Of a DNA stretch of 40,914 nt, positions 8,071-16,146 are shown one piece after another. Origin of the DNA: Pseudomonadota bacterium (GTDB taxonomy: Bacteria > Pseudomonadota > Alphaproteobacteria > Sphingomonadales > Sphingomonadaceae). A model generated the notes under the pieces. The model was not told the DNA's origin, searched no databases, and worked only from the letters and a program-made list of their open reading frames with translations. Made by a program: the position numbers and the translations under genes. The DNA is taken from NCBI GenBank assembly GCA_023390415.1, contig JAEWCW010000050.1, positions 1 to 40,914 on the forward strand, written 5' to 3'. Numbering within the stretch: position 1 is the stretch's first letter; every line of letters starts with the position of its first letter.

Positions 8071-8086
8071 GTTAAATTGCCGTTAG
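8071..8086 (-). promoter_or_regulatory. Candidate CtrA-type site upstream of the chemoreceptor
   Basis: Read on the minus strand the bases are CTAACGGCAATTTAAC, i.e. xTAA-N7-TTAAC, one mismatch from the alphaproteobacterial CtrA consensus TTAA-N7-TTAA(C). It lies 46-61 bases upstream of the chemoreceptor start, a usual activator/promoter distance. A further TTAA sits at 8057-8060. CtrA control of motility and chemotaxis genes is known in alphaproteobacteria; binding here is inference. Confidence 0.35.
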
Positions 8087-8173
8087 TCAGGCCCCCCGCG
8101 ATCGCGTGCCGCGGCGCTTGCAACCGCTGCAGCCCCGACTAAAAGCACGGGCAGCCGCAACGGGGACCGTTTC

Positions 8174-8572
8174 ATGCACCGCAATCCCAATCGACCACTG
8201 TCCCCCCACCTCACCATCTGGAAATGGGGGCCGCACATGGCTGTTTCGATCCTCCACCGCATCACCGGCGCGGGCCTCGCCATCGTCGGCGGCGCTGCGC
8301 TCGTCTGGTGGCTCACCGCCGCCGCAACCGGCCCCGAAGCCTATGCCGATTTCACCGGCTGGGCCACGCACTGGGCCGGAATCGTCGTCGGCGTGGGCCT
8401 CAGCTGGGCCTTCTTCCAGCACTCGCTCACGGGGCTGCGCCACTTCGTCCTCGATATCGGCGCTGGCTACGAGCTCAAGACCAACAAATTCTGGTCGTTG
8501 ATGACGCTGCTCGGCGGCATCCTGCTGACCGCCGGCCTCTGGGCCTATCTCCTTCGGGGACTTTACCTATGA
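8174..8572 (+). CDS. sdhC: Succinate dehydrogenase cytochrome b556 subunit
   Basis: A 132-residue membrane anchor of succinate dehydrogenase (complex II), which passes electrons from succinate oxidation to quinone. Family hallmarks are PLSPHLTIWKW near the start, HRITG (28-32) at the beginning of TM1, and HSLTGLRH (83-90), whose His83 is the expected haem b ligand. Three hydrophobic helices span about residues 31-50, 65-82 and 107-129. ATG 8174 is preceded by GGGGA. It overlaps sdhD by ATGA. The divergent 148-base region before it must hold its promoter. Confidence 0.95.
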   Translation: MHRNPNRPLSPHLTIWKWGPHMAVSILHRITGAGLAIVGGAALVWWLTAAATGPEAYADFTGWATHWAGIVVGVGLSWAFFQHSLTGLRHFVLDIGAGYELKTNKFWSLMTLLGGILLTAGLWAYLLRGLYL

Positions 8573-9003
8573 CCAGCGAAGTGAACGCCGCCGCCCCAAC
8601 CGTGACTGGCGCCACCACCGCGAGCGAGACTCCGCTCGCCCAGGTCCGCGGGCTCGGCTCCGCCCGCGAGGGCGCGCACCATTGGTGGGAGGAGCGCATG
8701 TCCGCGCTCGCCACCTTCCTGCTCTTCGTCTGGTTCGGCGTGTCGCTGCTCCGGCTCGGCAGCGTGGATTACGGCATGCTTCGCGAATGGCTCTCGTCGC
8801 CGCTCGCAGCGGTGCCGATGATCCTGCTCGTGGTCGCGACCTTCTGGCACATCCGTCAGGGCCTGCAGGTGATCGTCGACGATTATGTCCACGATTCTGG
8901 CAGCCGGATGCTGTGGACCGTCCTGATCCTCTTCTCATCGGTCCTCGCCGCCGCCTTCTCGCTATTCGCGATCCTGAAGATCGCGCTCGGCGGCACTGCC
9001 TGA
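8569..9003 (+). CDS. sdhD: Succinate dehydrogenase hydrophobic anchor subunit
   Basis: A 144-residue second membrane anchor of complex II. After a 30-residue polar N-terminus comes GSAREGAHHWWEERMSA, typical of SdhD, then three TM helices (about 45-62, 78-95 and 115-138). His94 in TFWHIRQGLQ is the second haem ligand, and DDYVH (104-108) is the conserved quinone-site segment. The start overlaps the sdhC stop (ATGA). The catalytic subunits sdhA and sdhB, normally next in the operon, do not follow; a methyltransferase gene does. Confidence 0.94.
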   Translation: MTSEVNAAAPTVTGATTASETPLAQVRGLGSAREGAHHWWEERMSALATFLLFVWFGVSLLRLGSVDYGMLREWLSSPLAAVPMILLVVATFWHIRQGLQVIVDDYVHDSGSRMLWTVLILFSSVLAAAFSLFAILKIALGGTA

Positions 9004-9046
9004 CCCGGCGTTGCGGGCGGGGAGCACGGATCCTAGAGCGGCGCTC

Positions 9047-10081
9047 GTGCCGCTCGATTCGATCACAGACCGCCTCGCCCGCCTGATCGCCGCCACCGGG
9101 CCGATCCCGGTCTCGACCTTCATGGCCGAGGCCAATGCCCATTATTACGCGACACGCGACCCGCTTGGCGCAGGCGGCGATTTCACGACCGCGCCCGAGA
9201 TCAGCCAGATGTTCGGCGAGCTGATCGGGCTCTGGCTCGCCGATCTCTGGCTTCGCGCGGGCGCGCCCGAAGGCGCTCTCTATGTCGAGCTCGGCCCCGG
9301 CCGCGGCACCCTCGCTGCAGACGCGCTCCGGACAATGGCCAAGGCGGGCCTGACGCCAGAGGAGCATTTCGTCGAGACCAGCCCCGTCCTCCGCGCCGCG
9401 CAGGCCGAGCGGGTGCCGGGCGCGGCCTGGCACGACGATCTCGAAAGCCTGCCTACCGATCGGCCGCTCCTGGTGGTCGCCAACGAATTCTTCGACGCGC
9501 TCCCGATCCGCCAGCTGATCGCGACCCGGCGCGGCTGGCACGAGCGGCTGGTCACCCATGGCGAGGCCGGCTTCGTGCCCGTCCCCGGCCCGCTGATCCC
9601 GGCGCCGCTCGCGCCGGCCGAGACCGGGACGATCGTCGAGACCTCGCCCGCCTCGCTCAACGTCGCCCGCGCTTTGTCCCGCCGCCTCGCCGAACAAGGC
9701 GGCGCTGCCCTGATCGTCGATTACGGCCACGCCCGGAGCGGCGCCGGCGAGACCCTGCAGGCGGTCGCCGCCCACGCCTACGCCGACCCATGGCAGGAGC
9801 CCGGAAGCCGCGACCTCACCGCCCATGTCGATTTCGAGGCGCTGGCCAAGGCCGCGGCGGGCGAGGGCGTCCGGGTCTTCGGCCCCGTCGGCCAGGGCGC
9901 CTTCCTCGAAGCGCTCGGAATCCGCCAGCGGGCGGCCGCTTTGTCTGGGGCCGCGCCGGAGCGCGCCGAGGAGATCGAGGCGGCGCGGCATCGCCTCGTG
10001 GCGCCGGACCAGATGGGCAGCCTGTTCAAGGCGATGGCCCTGACCGCGCCCGCCTGGCCGGCGCCGGAGGGCTTTGCATGA
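9047..10081 (+). CDS. MidA/NDUFAF7-type SAM-dependent methyltransferase
   Basis: A 344-residue class I methyltransferase of the COG1565 family, whose eukaryotic member NDUFAF7 (MidA) methylates an arginine of a complex I subunit. The family signature GDFTTAPEISQMFGE (44-58) and the SAM loop ELGPGRGTL (81-89) are clear, as are ANEFFDALPIRQ and IVDYGH. I prefer the GTG start at 9047; TTG 9011 would add 12 residues but lacks a ribosome-binding site. It follows sdhD by 43 bases and overlaps the next gene (ATGA). Bacterial substrates are not established; placement after sdhCD invites a respiratory-complex link, which is inference. Confidence 0.88.
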   Translation: MPLDSITDRLARLIAATGPIPVSTFMAEANAHYYATRDPLGAGGDFTTAPEISQMFGELIGLWLADLWLRAGAPEGALYVELGPGRGTLAADALRTMAKAGLTPEEHFVETSPVLRAAQAERVPGAAWHDDLESLPTDRPLLVVANEFFDALPIRQLIATRRGWHERLVTHGEAGFVPVPGPLIPAPLAPAETGTIVETSPASLNVARALSRRLAEQGGAALIVDYGHARSGAGETLQAVAAHAYADPWQEPGSRDLTAHVDFEALAKAAAGEGVRVFGPVGQGAFLEALGIRQRAAALSGAAPERAEEIEAARHRLVAPDQMGSLFKAMALTAPAWPAPEGFA

Positions 10082-10590
10082 TCGTCTATCGCGATGCCGT
10101 CCCCGAAGATGCCGAGACCCTCGCAGCGCTCGGCCGCGCCACCTTCACCGAGACGTTCGGCCACCTCTACACGCCCGAGAATCTCGCCGCCTTCCTCGAA
10201 AATCACAGCCCGGAGGGCTGGCGCGCCGAGCTTTCCCACCCGGCCTTCGCGGTCCGGCTCGCCGAGGAGGGCGGCCGCGCTATCGGCTATGCCAAGGTCG
10301 GCCCGCCATCGCTTCCGTTCGAGGTGACCGATCCCACGGTGGAGCTTCGCCAATTCTACCTGCTGAAGCCATGGCATGGGCAGGGCGCCGCGCAGGAGAT
10401 GATGGCCTGGGTGCTCGCCGAGGCCCGCCGCCGCGGCGCCGGGCAGCTCTATCTCAGCGTCTTCACCGACAATCACCGCGCCCGCCGCTTCTACGAACGC
10501 TATGGCTTCGAGGCCGTCGGCACCTATCATTTCATGGTCGGCACCCACGCCGACGACGACATCATCATGCGGCTGGAGCTCGGCGAATGA
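10078..10590 (+). CDS. GNAT family N-acetyltransferase
   Basis: A 170-residue GNAT acetyltransferase. The acetyl-CoA binding region is visible as LRQFYLLKPWHGQGAAQEMM (about 82-101, a Q-x-x-G-x-A-like loop with HGQGAA) and the later beta-bulge YLSVFTDNHRARRFYERYGFE, typical of the family. It has no membrane segment. The start codon overlaps the methyltransferase stop and its stop overlaps the next start (both ATGA), so translation of the three genes is coupled. Substrate unknown: RimI-like protein acetylation or small-molecule acetylation are both possible. Confidence 0.87.
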   Translation: MIVYRDAVPEDAETLAALGRATFTETFGHLYTPENLAAFLENHSPEGWRAELSHPAFAVRLAEEGGRAIGYAKVGPPSLPFEVTDPTVELRQFYLLKPWHGQGAAQEMMAWVLAEARRRGAGQLYLSVFTDNHRARRFYERYGFEAVGTYHFMVGTHADDDIIMRLELGE

Positions 10591-11351
10591 GCATCGACAT
10601 CTTCACCGCGAAGGCGCTCGCCGGCCTCCGCCACGGCTTCCTCGGCCGCCGCGGCGGGGTCTCCGAAGGCGTGTGCGCCGGCCTCAACGTCGGCTGGGGA
10701 TCGGACGACGACCGGGAGGCGATCGCCGAGAATCGCCGCCGTGCCGTCGCGGCGGTCGCGCCGGGCGCGAGCCTGGTCACCGTCCACCAGGTCCACTCCC
10801 CCGATGCAATCGTCGCCCCCGCGCCCTGGCCGGACGACGGGCGCCCCAAGGCCGACGCCATCGTCACCGACCGCCCCGGCCTCGCGCTCGGAATCCTCAC
10901 CGCCGACTGCGCGCCGGTGCTTCTCGCCGACGCCCAGGCAGGCGTGATCGGCGCCGCCCATGCCGGCTGGAAAGGCGCCTTCGCGGGCGTCGTCGAATCC
11001 ACCGTCGCAGCGATGGAGCGGCTAGGCGCCCGCCGCGAGCGGATCGGCGCGGCCGTCGGCCCGTGCATCGCGCGGCGGAGCTACGAGGTGGACGAGGCAT
11101 TCCTCCGCCGGTTCGCAGACGCCGATCCGGAGAACGAGCGCTTCTTCGCCCCGGGCCGCGACGGCCACCACCAATTCGATCTCGAAGGCTTCGTCCTCTC
11201 CCGCCTCGCCGAGGCCGGCCTCGCGCGCGTCGAGGCGCTCGGCCAGGACACCTATTCGCAGCCCGAGACCTTCTTCAGCTACCGCCGCGCCACCCACCGC
11301 GCCGAGCCCGACTACGGCCGCCAGATCGCGCTGATCGCACTTCCCGAATAG
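10587..11351 (+). CDS. pgeF: PgeF/YfiH-type laccase-domain protein
   Basis: A 254-residue member of the Cu-oxidase_4/YfiH family, called multicopper polyphenol oxidase or purine nucleoside phosphorylase/deaminase; the E. coli member (PgeF) edits peptidoglycan precursors. Metal-site residues expected for the family are present: His70 (VHQVHS), Cys108 (LTADCAPVL) and His125 (AAHAGWKG). RHGFLGRRGGVSEG at the N-terminus and QDTYSQPETFFSYRRA near the C-terminus are also hallmarks. It is the last gene of the coupled methyltransferase-GNAT-pgeF set. The family is certain; the exact reaction here is not. Confidence 0.9.
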   Translation: MSIDIFTAKALAGLRHGFLGRRGGVSEGVCAGLNVGWGSDDDREAIAENRRRAVAAVAPGASLVTVHQVHSPDAIVAPAPWPDDGRPKADAIVTDRPGLALGILTADCAPVLLADAQAGVIGAAHAGWKGAFAGVVESTVAAMERLGARRERIGAAVGPCIARRSYEVDEAFLRRFADADPENERFFAPGRDGHHQFDLEGFVLSRLAEAGLARVEALGQDTYSQPETFFSYRRATHRAEPDYGRQIALIALPE

Positions 11352-11388
11352 CCGGGCCTCTGCCATCAAACCAAAAGGGGAGGGGCAG

Positions 11389-12795
11389 ATGATGGCTGGA
11401 CGTTGGGGCCTGTGGGGCGGGCTCGCCTTGTTCGCGGCGATGCTGCTTCTGCCGGCGCCGGCGGGGATGCCTGTCGCCGCTTGGCACACGTCGGCGATCG
11501 TGGCGCTGATGGCGGTGTGGTGGATGACAGAGGCGCTGCCGCTCACCGCGACCGCCTTGGTGCCCTTCCTGGCTTTCCCTTTGTTCGGGATCATGACCGC
11601 CAACGAATCGGCGGCTTCCTATTATTCGCCGATCCTGTTCCTCGTTCTCGGCGGCGCGATCATCGCTTTGGCGATCGAGCGCACCGGCCTCCACCGCCGC
11701 CTCGCGCTGGCCATCGTGAGGCGCGGCGGATCGAGCCCTGCGGCGATGCTGCTCGCCTTCATGACGGCAACGGCGATCCTCTCGACCATCGTCTCCAACA
11801 CGGCGACGACCCTGATCATGATGCCGATCGCCCTCGCCGTTCTCGCTGCTGCAAAGGTCGGGCGCGGCCATACCGAGGGCTTTGCCGGAGCGCTCGCCAT
11901 GGGCATCGCCTTCGCAGCGACGATCGGCGGCTTCGGGACTTTGGTCGGCTCGCCGACCAACGCCATCGCCGCCGGAATCGTCGAGCGCGCGACCGGCTTC
12001 CGCATCGATTTCCTGACCTGGGCGACCTACGGCATTCCGCTCGTCCTCGTCGCGGTCCCGCTCTGCTGGTTGGTGCTGCTCAAGGTCCAGCGGGTGAAGC
12101 CCACCGATTTCGATCCGGCAGACGCGGTCGCCGGGATCGGCGAGATCGGTGCCTGGACAATTGCCGAGAAGAGGCTCGTGCCGCTTCTCGCCGCAGTGGT
12201 CGCGGCCTGGATTTCGCTTCCCCTCATCTCTTCCGTCCTCCCCGGGGATGCAGTCACCGACGGCACGATCGCCGTATTCGCCGCGCTCCTGCTGTTCGTG
12301 ATCCCGGACGGGACCGGCCGGCCCATCCTGAACTGGGACGAGGCCAACCGCGCGCCCTGGGGCGTGATCATGATGTTCGGCGGCGGCCTCGCCCTGGCCG
12401 CGGGCATCGGCCAATCCGGGCTTGCCGAATGGTTGGGCACCGCGCTCGAGCCGCTGCGTGAGATCCATCCGCTCGTCGTCGCTCTTGCTCTCGTCGCGCT
12501 CGTCGTCGTGATCACGGAGTTTGCGTCCAACGTCGCGACCGCGAGCGGGATCATTCCCGTCGTGGCCGGGATGATCGCTGCGACGGGCATCGATCCGATC
12601 CTGCTCGCGCTTCCCGCTGCCTTCGCCGCCAGCTGGGGATTCATGCTGCCCTCGGGCACCGGCCCCAACGCCATCGCCTGGTCGACCGGCCATATCGCGC
12701 TCCCGCGCATGCTGAAGGCGGGGCTGATCCTGGACGTCGCGGGCGTGCCACTGATGGTCGGAATCGTCTGGATCATCGCGGGCGTGATCGGCTAG
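11389..12795 (+). CDS. SLC13/DASS family anion transporter
   Basis: A 468-residue polytopic inner-membrane protein of the divalent anion:Na+ symporter (DASS/SLC13) family, which takes up di- and tricarboxylates or sulfate. The two family loops are recognisable: SNTATT (about residues 142-147) in the first half and TEFASNVATA (about 380-389) in the second, each followed by a helix hairpin and a G-x-P-x-N turn (GSPTNAIAAG; PSGTGPNAIAW). About 11-12 hydrophobic segments are visible. ATG 11389 is preceded by AGGGGAGGGG. The gene stands alone, 37 bases after pgeF. Proximity to sdhCD fits a C4-dicarboxylate substrate, but that is inference. Confidence 0.9.
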   Translation: MMAGRWGLWGGLALFAAMLLLPAPAGMPVAAWHTSAIVALMAVWWMTEALPLTATALVPFLAFPLFGIMTANESAASYYSPILFLVLGGAIIALAIERTGLHRRLALAIVRRGGSSPAAMLLAFMTATAILSTIVSNTATTLIMMPIALAVLAAAKVGRGHTEGFAGALAMGIAFAATIGGFGTLVGSPTNAIAAGIVERATGFRIDFLTWATYGIPLVLVAVPLCWLVLLKVQRVKPTDFDPADAVAGIGEIGAWTIAEKRLVPLLAAVVAAWISLPLISSVLPGDAVTDGTIAVFAALLLFVIPDGTGRPILNWDEANRAPWGVIMMFGGGLALAAGIGQSGLAEWLGTALEPLREIHPLVVALALVALVVVITEFASNVATASGIIPVVAGMIAATGIDPILLALPAAFAASWGFMLPSGTGPNAIAWSTGHIALPRMLKAGLILDVAGVPLMVGIVWIIAGVIG

Positions 12796-12909
12796 GGAGC
12801 CCGCGGGCAACCGACCTCACCCCCCGGGGCCGCGCAGTCGCGCAGCCGGTGAGCCTGGCCTAAGCCGGCTCGGTCTCCACGCAGCGATGCGAATCGAGGA
12901 GGCATGTAC

Positions 12910-14223
12910 ATGCAAGACGAAGACGACATCACCGGCGCGACCCCGCGCCGCCGGCCGAAGACCGGCGTGCTCGAAATCGGCGGCCGCCGCCTGAAGCCCT
13001 CGACCCTGATGATGGGTCACGGCTTCGACCCCGCCCTTTCGGAAGGCTCGCTGAAGCCGCCGATCTTCCTCACCTCCACCTTCGTCTTCGAGAATGCGGC
13101 CGCCGGCAAGCGGCACTTCGAGGGCGTGACCGGCAAGCGTCCGGGCGGTGCCGAGGGCCTGGTCTATTCGCGCTTCAACGGCCCCAATCAGGAGATCCTC
13201 GAGGACCGGCTCGGCCTCTGGGAGGATGCCGAGGACGCCCTGACCTTCTCGTCGGGCATGTCGGCCATCTCGACCTTGCTTCTCGCCTTCGTCCAGCCTG
13301 GCGACGTCGTCGTCCATTCGGGCCCGCTCTATGCGGCGACCGAGACCCTGATCGCCCGCATCCTCGGCCGCTTCGGGGTCTCCTGGCTCGATTTCCCGGC
13401 AGGCGCGACCCGCGAGGAGATCGAGGCGGTTCTGGAGCAGGCTAAGGCCAAGGGCCGGGTCCCGCTCATCTATCTCGAAAGCCCTGCCAACCCGACCAAC
13501 GTCCTGGTCGACGTCGAGGCGGTCGCGGCCGCGCGCGACGCCATGTTCGACGAGGGCGAGCGGCCGCCGATCGCGATCGACAACACCTTCCTCGGCCCGC
13601 TCTGGGCACAGCCGCTCCGCCAGGGCGCGGACCTCTCGGTCTACTCGCTCACCAAATATGCCGGCGGCCATTCGGATCTGGTCGCGGGTGGCATCACCGG
13701 TTCAAAGGGGCTGATCAACCAGATCCGGATGCTTCGGAACACGATCGGCACGATCACCGATCCGAACACCGCCTGGATGCTGTTGCGCAGCCTCGAGACC
13801 CTCGAGCTCAGAATGGAGCGCGCCGGACAGAATGCGGCCAAGGTCTGCGCCTTCCTGCGCGATCATCCGAAGGTGGAGAGCGTCGGCTATCTCGGCTTTC
13901 TGGAGGATGGCGGCGACGCCCGCCAGGCCGACATTTACCGCCGCCACTGCACCGGCGCCGGATCGACCTTCTCGCTCTACCTCAAGGGCGGCGAGAAGGA
14001 GGCCTTCGCCTTCCTCGATTCGCTGAAGATCGCGCACCTCGCGGTCAGCCTCGGCGGAACCGAGACCCTGGCCAGCGCGCCGGCGGCGATGACCCATTTG
14101 TCGGTGCCCGAGGAGCGCAAGCAGGCGCTCGGGATCACCGACAATCTCGTCCGGGTCTCGATCGGCGTCGAGGATCCCGACGATCTCGTCGCCGATTTCG
14201 ACCAGGCTCTGAAGGCGGTCTGA
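12910..14223 (+). CDS. Cystathionine gamma-synthase family PLP enzyme
   Basis: A 437-residue Cys/Met-metabolism PLP-dependent enzyme. Landmarks are YSRFNGPN (86-93), SSGMSA (114-119) that binds the PLP phosphate, Asp224 (IAIDNTF) and the Schiff-base Lys249 in SLTKYAGGHSD. Reactions of the family are gamma-replacement or gamma-elimination on homoserine esters, cystathionine or methionine; LASAPAAMTHLS near the C-terminus fits the methionine gamma-lyase/cystathionine gamma-synthase branch. I chose ATG 12910 because GAGGAGG (12896-12902) is seven bases upstream; ATG 12904 would be one base away. The protein carries an extra polar N-terminus and an insertion after HFEGVTG. It is a single gene; I see no riboswitch in its leader. 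Confidence 0.9.
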   Translation: MQDEDDITGATPRRRPKTGVLEIGGRRLKPSTLMMGHGFDPALSEGSLKPPIFLTSTFVFENAAAGKRHFEGVTGKRPGGAEGLVYSRFNGPNQEILEDRLGLWEDAEDALTFSSGMSAISTLLLAFVQPGDVVVHSGPLYAATETLIARILGRFGVSWLDFPAGATREEIEAVLEQAKAKGRVPLIYLESPANPTNVLVDVEAVAAARDAMFDEGERPPIAIDNTFLGPLWAQPLRQGADLSVYSLTKYAGGHSDLVAGGITGSKGLINQIRMLRNTIGTITDPNTAWMLLRSLETLELRMERAGQNAAKVCAFLRDHPKVESVGYLGFLEDGGDARQADIYRRHCTGAGSTFSLYLKGGEKEAFAFLDSLKIAHLAVSLGGTETLASAPAAMTHLSVPEERKQALGITDNLVRVSIGVEDPDDLVADFDQALKAV

Positions 14224-14231
14224 CGCGCTTT

Positions 14232-14255
14232 CCTCCCCACGCGCGCGTGGGGAGG
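14232..14255. terminator. 24-bp perfect palindrome between convergent genes
   Basis: The arm CCTCCCCACGCG (14232-14243) is followed directly by its exact complement. It occupies nearly the whole 33-base space between the stop of the PLP enzyme (14223) and the stop of the HAD gene (14257). A bidirectional terminator or a short intergenic palindromic repeat are both possible; no clear T-run follows on either side, so factor-independent termination is uncertain. Confidence 0.6.
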
Positions 14256-14256
14256 A

Positions 14257-14937
14257 TTAGCGGCCCCTCCAGTCCACGACTTCCCAGCCTTCGGTCTTCG
14301 CCAGCCTGACCAGCCGCTCGTGGGCATTCGCTGCGACCGCCTCGTCGGCCCAGCGGTGGACGTGGGCGTCGGAAACGTGGTCCGAATAGAAGCGGATGTG
14401 GAGCGCCTCGCGCTCCAGTCCCTCGCGCTGGAGCCAGGCCTCGATCATGTCGAGCTTGCCGCGCCCGTAGCAGTTTGCGCCGTCGATCCGAGCGACGATC
14501 CGCCCGGCGGAATCGCGCATCGTGTCCGTCGCGATGACGTCGTCGAAGCCGAGCCGCTTCGCGATCGCGGCGGCATAGAGCCGGTAGGAGGCGGTCGCCA
14601 TCACCAGCCGGCGGCCGGCCGCCTTGTCGGCGGCGATGCTGGTGCGTGCGCCCGCGAGCACATTCGTGGCCACCTGCTTGTCGGCGAAGCTCTCCACAAC
14701 CGGCTCGAGCCGTTCCGGCGCGATGCCGCGGCCGATCAGCAACGTATAGTTCCACTCCTTCAGCCGGCCGCGGTCGATCAGCCGCACGACGTAGGCGAGA
14801 ATGCCAAGCAGGACGACCGGCAGGAGCACCAGCCGCCACGGCGCCAGGCGCACGCAGGCATGGGCCAGGAACGGTCCATAGGTCGGCCGCCGGGTGATCG
14901 TCTTGTCCATGTCGTAGATGGCGAGCGCTGCTCTCAT
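14257..14937 (-). CDS. HAD-IB family phosphatase
   Basis: A 226-residue haloacid dehalogenase-superfamily hydrolase of the SerB-like IB subfamily. Motif I DMDKT (9-13) holds the nucleophile and acid/base aspartates; motif II is in MATASY; motif III/IV in GRGKLDMI and FYSDHVSDAHV. Residues about 31-53 are strongly hydrophobic and sit where HAD-IB proteins carry the helical cap, so this could be a membrane-associated cap. The substrate could be phosphoserine, another phosphomonoester or a lipid-linked phosphate. GAGG lies a few bases before the ATG at 14937. It is divergent from the Mla operon, from which 99 bases separate it. Confidence 0.85.
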   Translation of the reverse strand: MRAALAIYDMDKTITRRPTYGPFLAHACVRLAPWRLVLLPVVLLGILAYVVRLIDRGRLKEWNYTLLIGRGIAPERLEPVVESFADKQVATNVLAGARTSIAADKAAGRRLVMATASYRLYAAAIAKRLGFDDVIATDTMRDSAGRIVARIDGANCYGRGKLDMIEAWLQREGLEREALHIRFYSDHVSDAHVHRWADEAVAANAHERLVRLAKTEGWEVVDWRGR

Positions 14938-15036
14938 GGAACCTCGGCAAGCACGAAAGCGTAGCGCCTGTCTATCCTTACCCGCGCGTCCTGCGCTTGC
15001 CGCTTCGGCCCTTTTCGAGCATCGTCCCCGCCGCTT

Positions 15037-16146
15037 ATGACGATCATGCCCGATTTCAGCCAGATTGAGGAGGACGGCCGCACCGTATTGCGGTTCAGCG
15101 GCAACCTCACCTTGGCGCGGATCCGCAAGCTCGCCGAGCGCGTGCGCCAGCTCGAGGGTCGGGGCTTCGTCGTCGATCTCAGCGATGTCGAGCGCATGGA
15201 CACGGTCGGCGCCTGGCTGATCTACAAGCTGCGGCGGGACAAGGGCGCGGAGATCGTCGGCGCGAGCGACGAGCAGGCGGCGCTGATCGAGGTCGTCGAG
15301 AAGGCCGACCAGCCGGTCAAGGTGCGGCCGGACAAGACCCCCGCCTGGAAGCGGGTCCTCGCCCAGATCGGCGCGGCGACCGGACAGGCCGGGCGTACCC
15401 TCTACGGCCTGCTCGGCTTCTTCGGCTCGCTTCTCATCTCCTTCTGGAACGTGATCACCCATCCGCGCCGTTTCCGGGTGAACAGCGTCGTCACCAATTT
15501 CGAGCAGGTCGGGATCCACGCCTTGGCGATCATCGGCCTGATGAGCTTCCTCGTCGGCGTGGTCATAGCGCAGCAGGGCGCCGTCCAGCTCCGCCAGTTC
15601 GGCGCCGAGATCTACACGATCAACCTGATCGGCCGCTCCTCGGTGAAGGAGCTCGGGATCCTGATGACCGCGATCATGGTCGCGGGTCGCTCGGGCTCGG
15701 CCTTCGCCGCGCAGATCGGATCGATGAAGCTCTCCGAGGAAGTCGATGCGATGCGCACCATCGGCGTCTCCCCGATGGAGGCCTTGGTCGTTCCGCGGGT
15801 GCTCGCCACCGTGCTGCTGATGCCGGTGCTCGGCTTCTATTCCTCGATGCTCGCGATCGTCGGCGGCGGGATCTTCTCCTGGATCGATCTCGGCATTCCG
15901 CCGATCACCTTCGTCCAGCGCATCCGCGAGGTCGTCCCGATGACCGATCTCTGGCAGATGCTGATCAAGGCGCCGGTGTTCGGCCTGATCATCGCCATGG
16001 CGGGCTGCTTCCAGGGCCTCCAGGTGGAAGGCAATGCCGAATCCGTCGGTCTCCGCACCACCGCCGCCGTCGTCCAGGCGATCTTCCTGGTGATCGTGCT
16101 CGACGCCTTCTTCGCTGTCTTCTTCACCTCGATCGGTTGGCTATGA
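15037..16146 (+). CDS. mlaE: MlaE-family permease with N-terminal STAS domain
   Basis: A 369-residue ABC permease of the phospholipid-trafficking MCE/Mla system. Residues 1 to about 105 form a STAS domain (FSGNLTLARIRKL, VVDLSDVERMDTVGAWLI), which in E. coli is the separate protein MlaB. Residues about 120-369 are the MlaE permease with five or six membrane helices and the conserved GIVVAxQ-like stretch VGVVIAQQGAVQLRQFGA, GRSGSAFAAQIGSMK and EVDAMRTIGVSPME. It resides in the inner membrane and partners MlaF and MlaD. First gene of a four-gene operon, overlapping mlaF by ATGA. MCE-type permeases with a fused STAS domain are known in alphaproteobacteria. Confidence 0.93.
   Translation: MTIMPDFSQIEEDGRTVLRFSGNLTLARIRKLAERVRQLEGRGFVVDLSDVERMDTVGAWLIYKLRRDKGAEIVGASDEQAALIEVVEKADQPVKVRPDKTPAWKRVLAQIGAATGQAGRTLYGLLGFFGSLLISFWNVITHPRRFRVNSVVTNFEQVGIHALAIIGLMSFLVGVVIAQQGAVQLRQFGAEIYTINLIGRSSVKELGILMTAIMVAGRSGSAFAAQIGSMKLSEEVDAMRTIGVSPMEALVVPRVLATVLLMPVLGFYSSMLAIVGGGIFSWIDLGIPPITFVQRIREVVPMTDLWQMLIKAPVFGLIIAMAGCFQGLQVEGNAESVGLRTTAAVVQAIFLVIVLDAFFAVFFTSIGWL

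Noticed and set aside
8118..8144. A sigma-70-like promoter for sdhC (TTGCAA with TAAAAG)
   Set aside because: The spacing is too short for a -35/-10 pair and the match is weak.
12796..12909. A possible SAM or SAH riboswitch before the cystathionine gamma-synthase-family gene
   Set aside because: The leader is short and shows none of the conserved core or pseudoknot sequences of the alphaproteobacterial SAM-II or SAH classes that I can recognise.
14938..15519. An N-terminal extension of the HAD phosphatase frame
   Set aside because: The frame runs on through the divergent mlaE start, but the DxDxT motif is at the expected distance from ATG 14937, which also has a ribosome-binding site.
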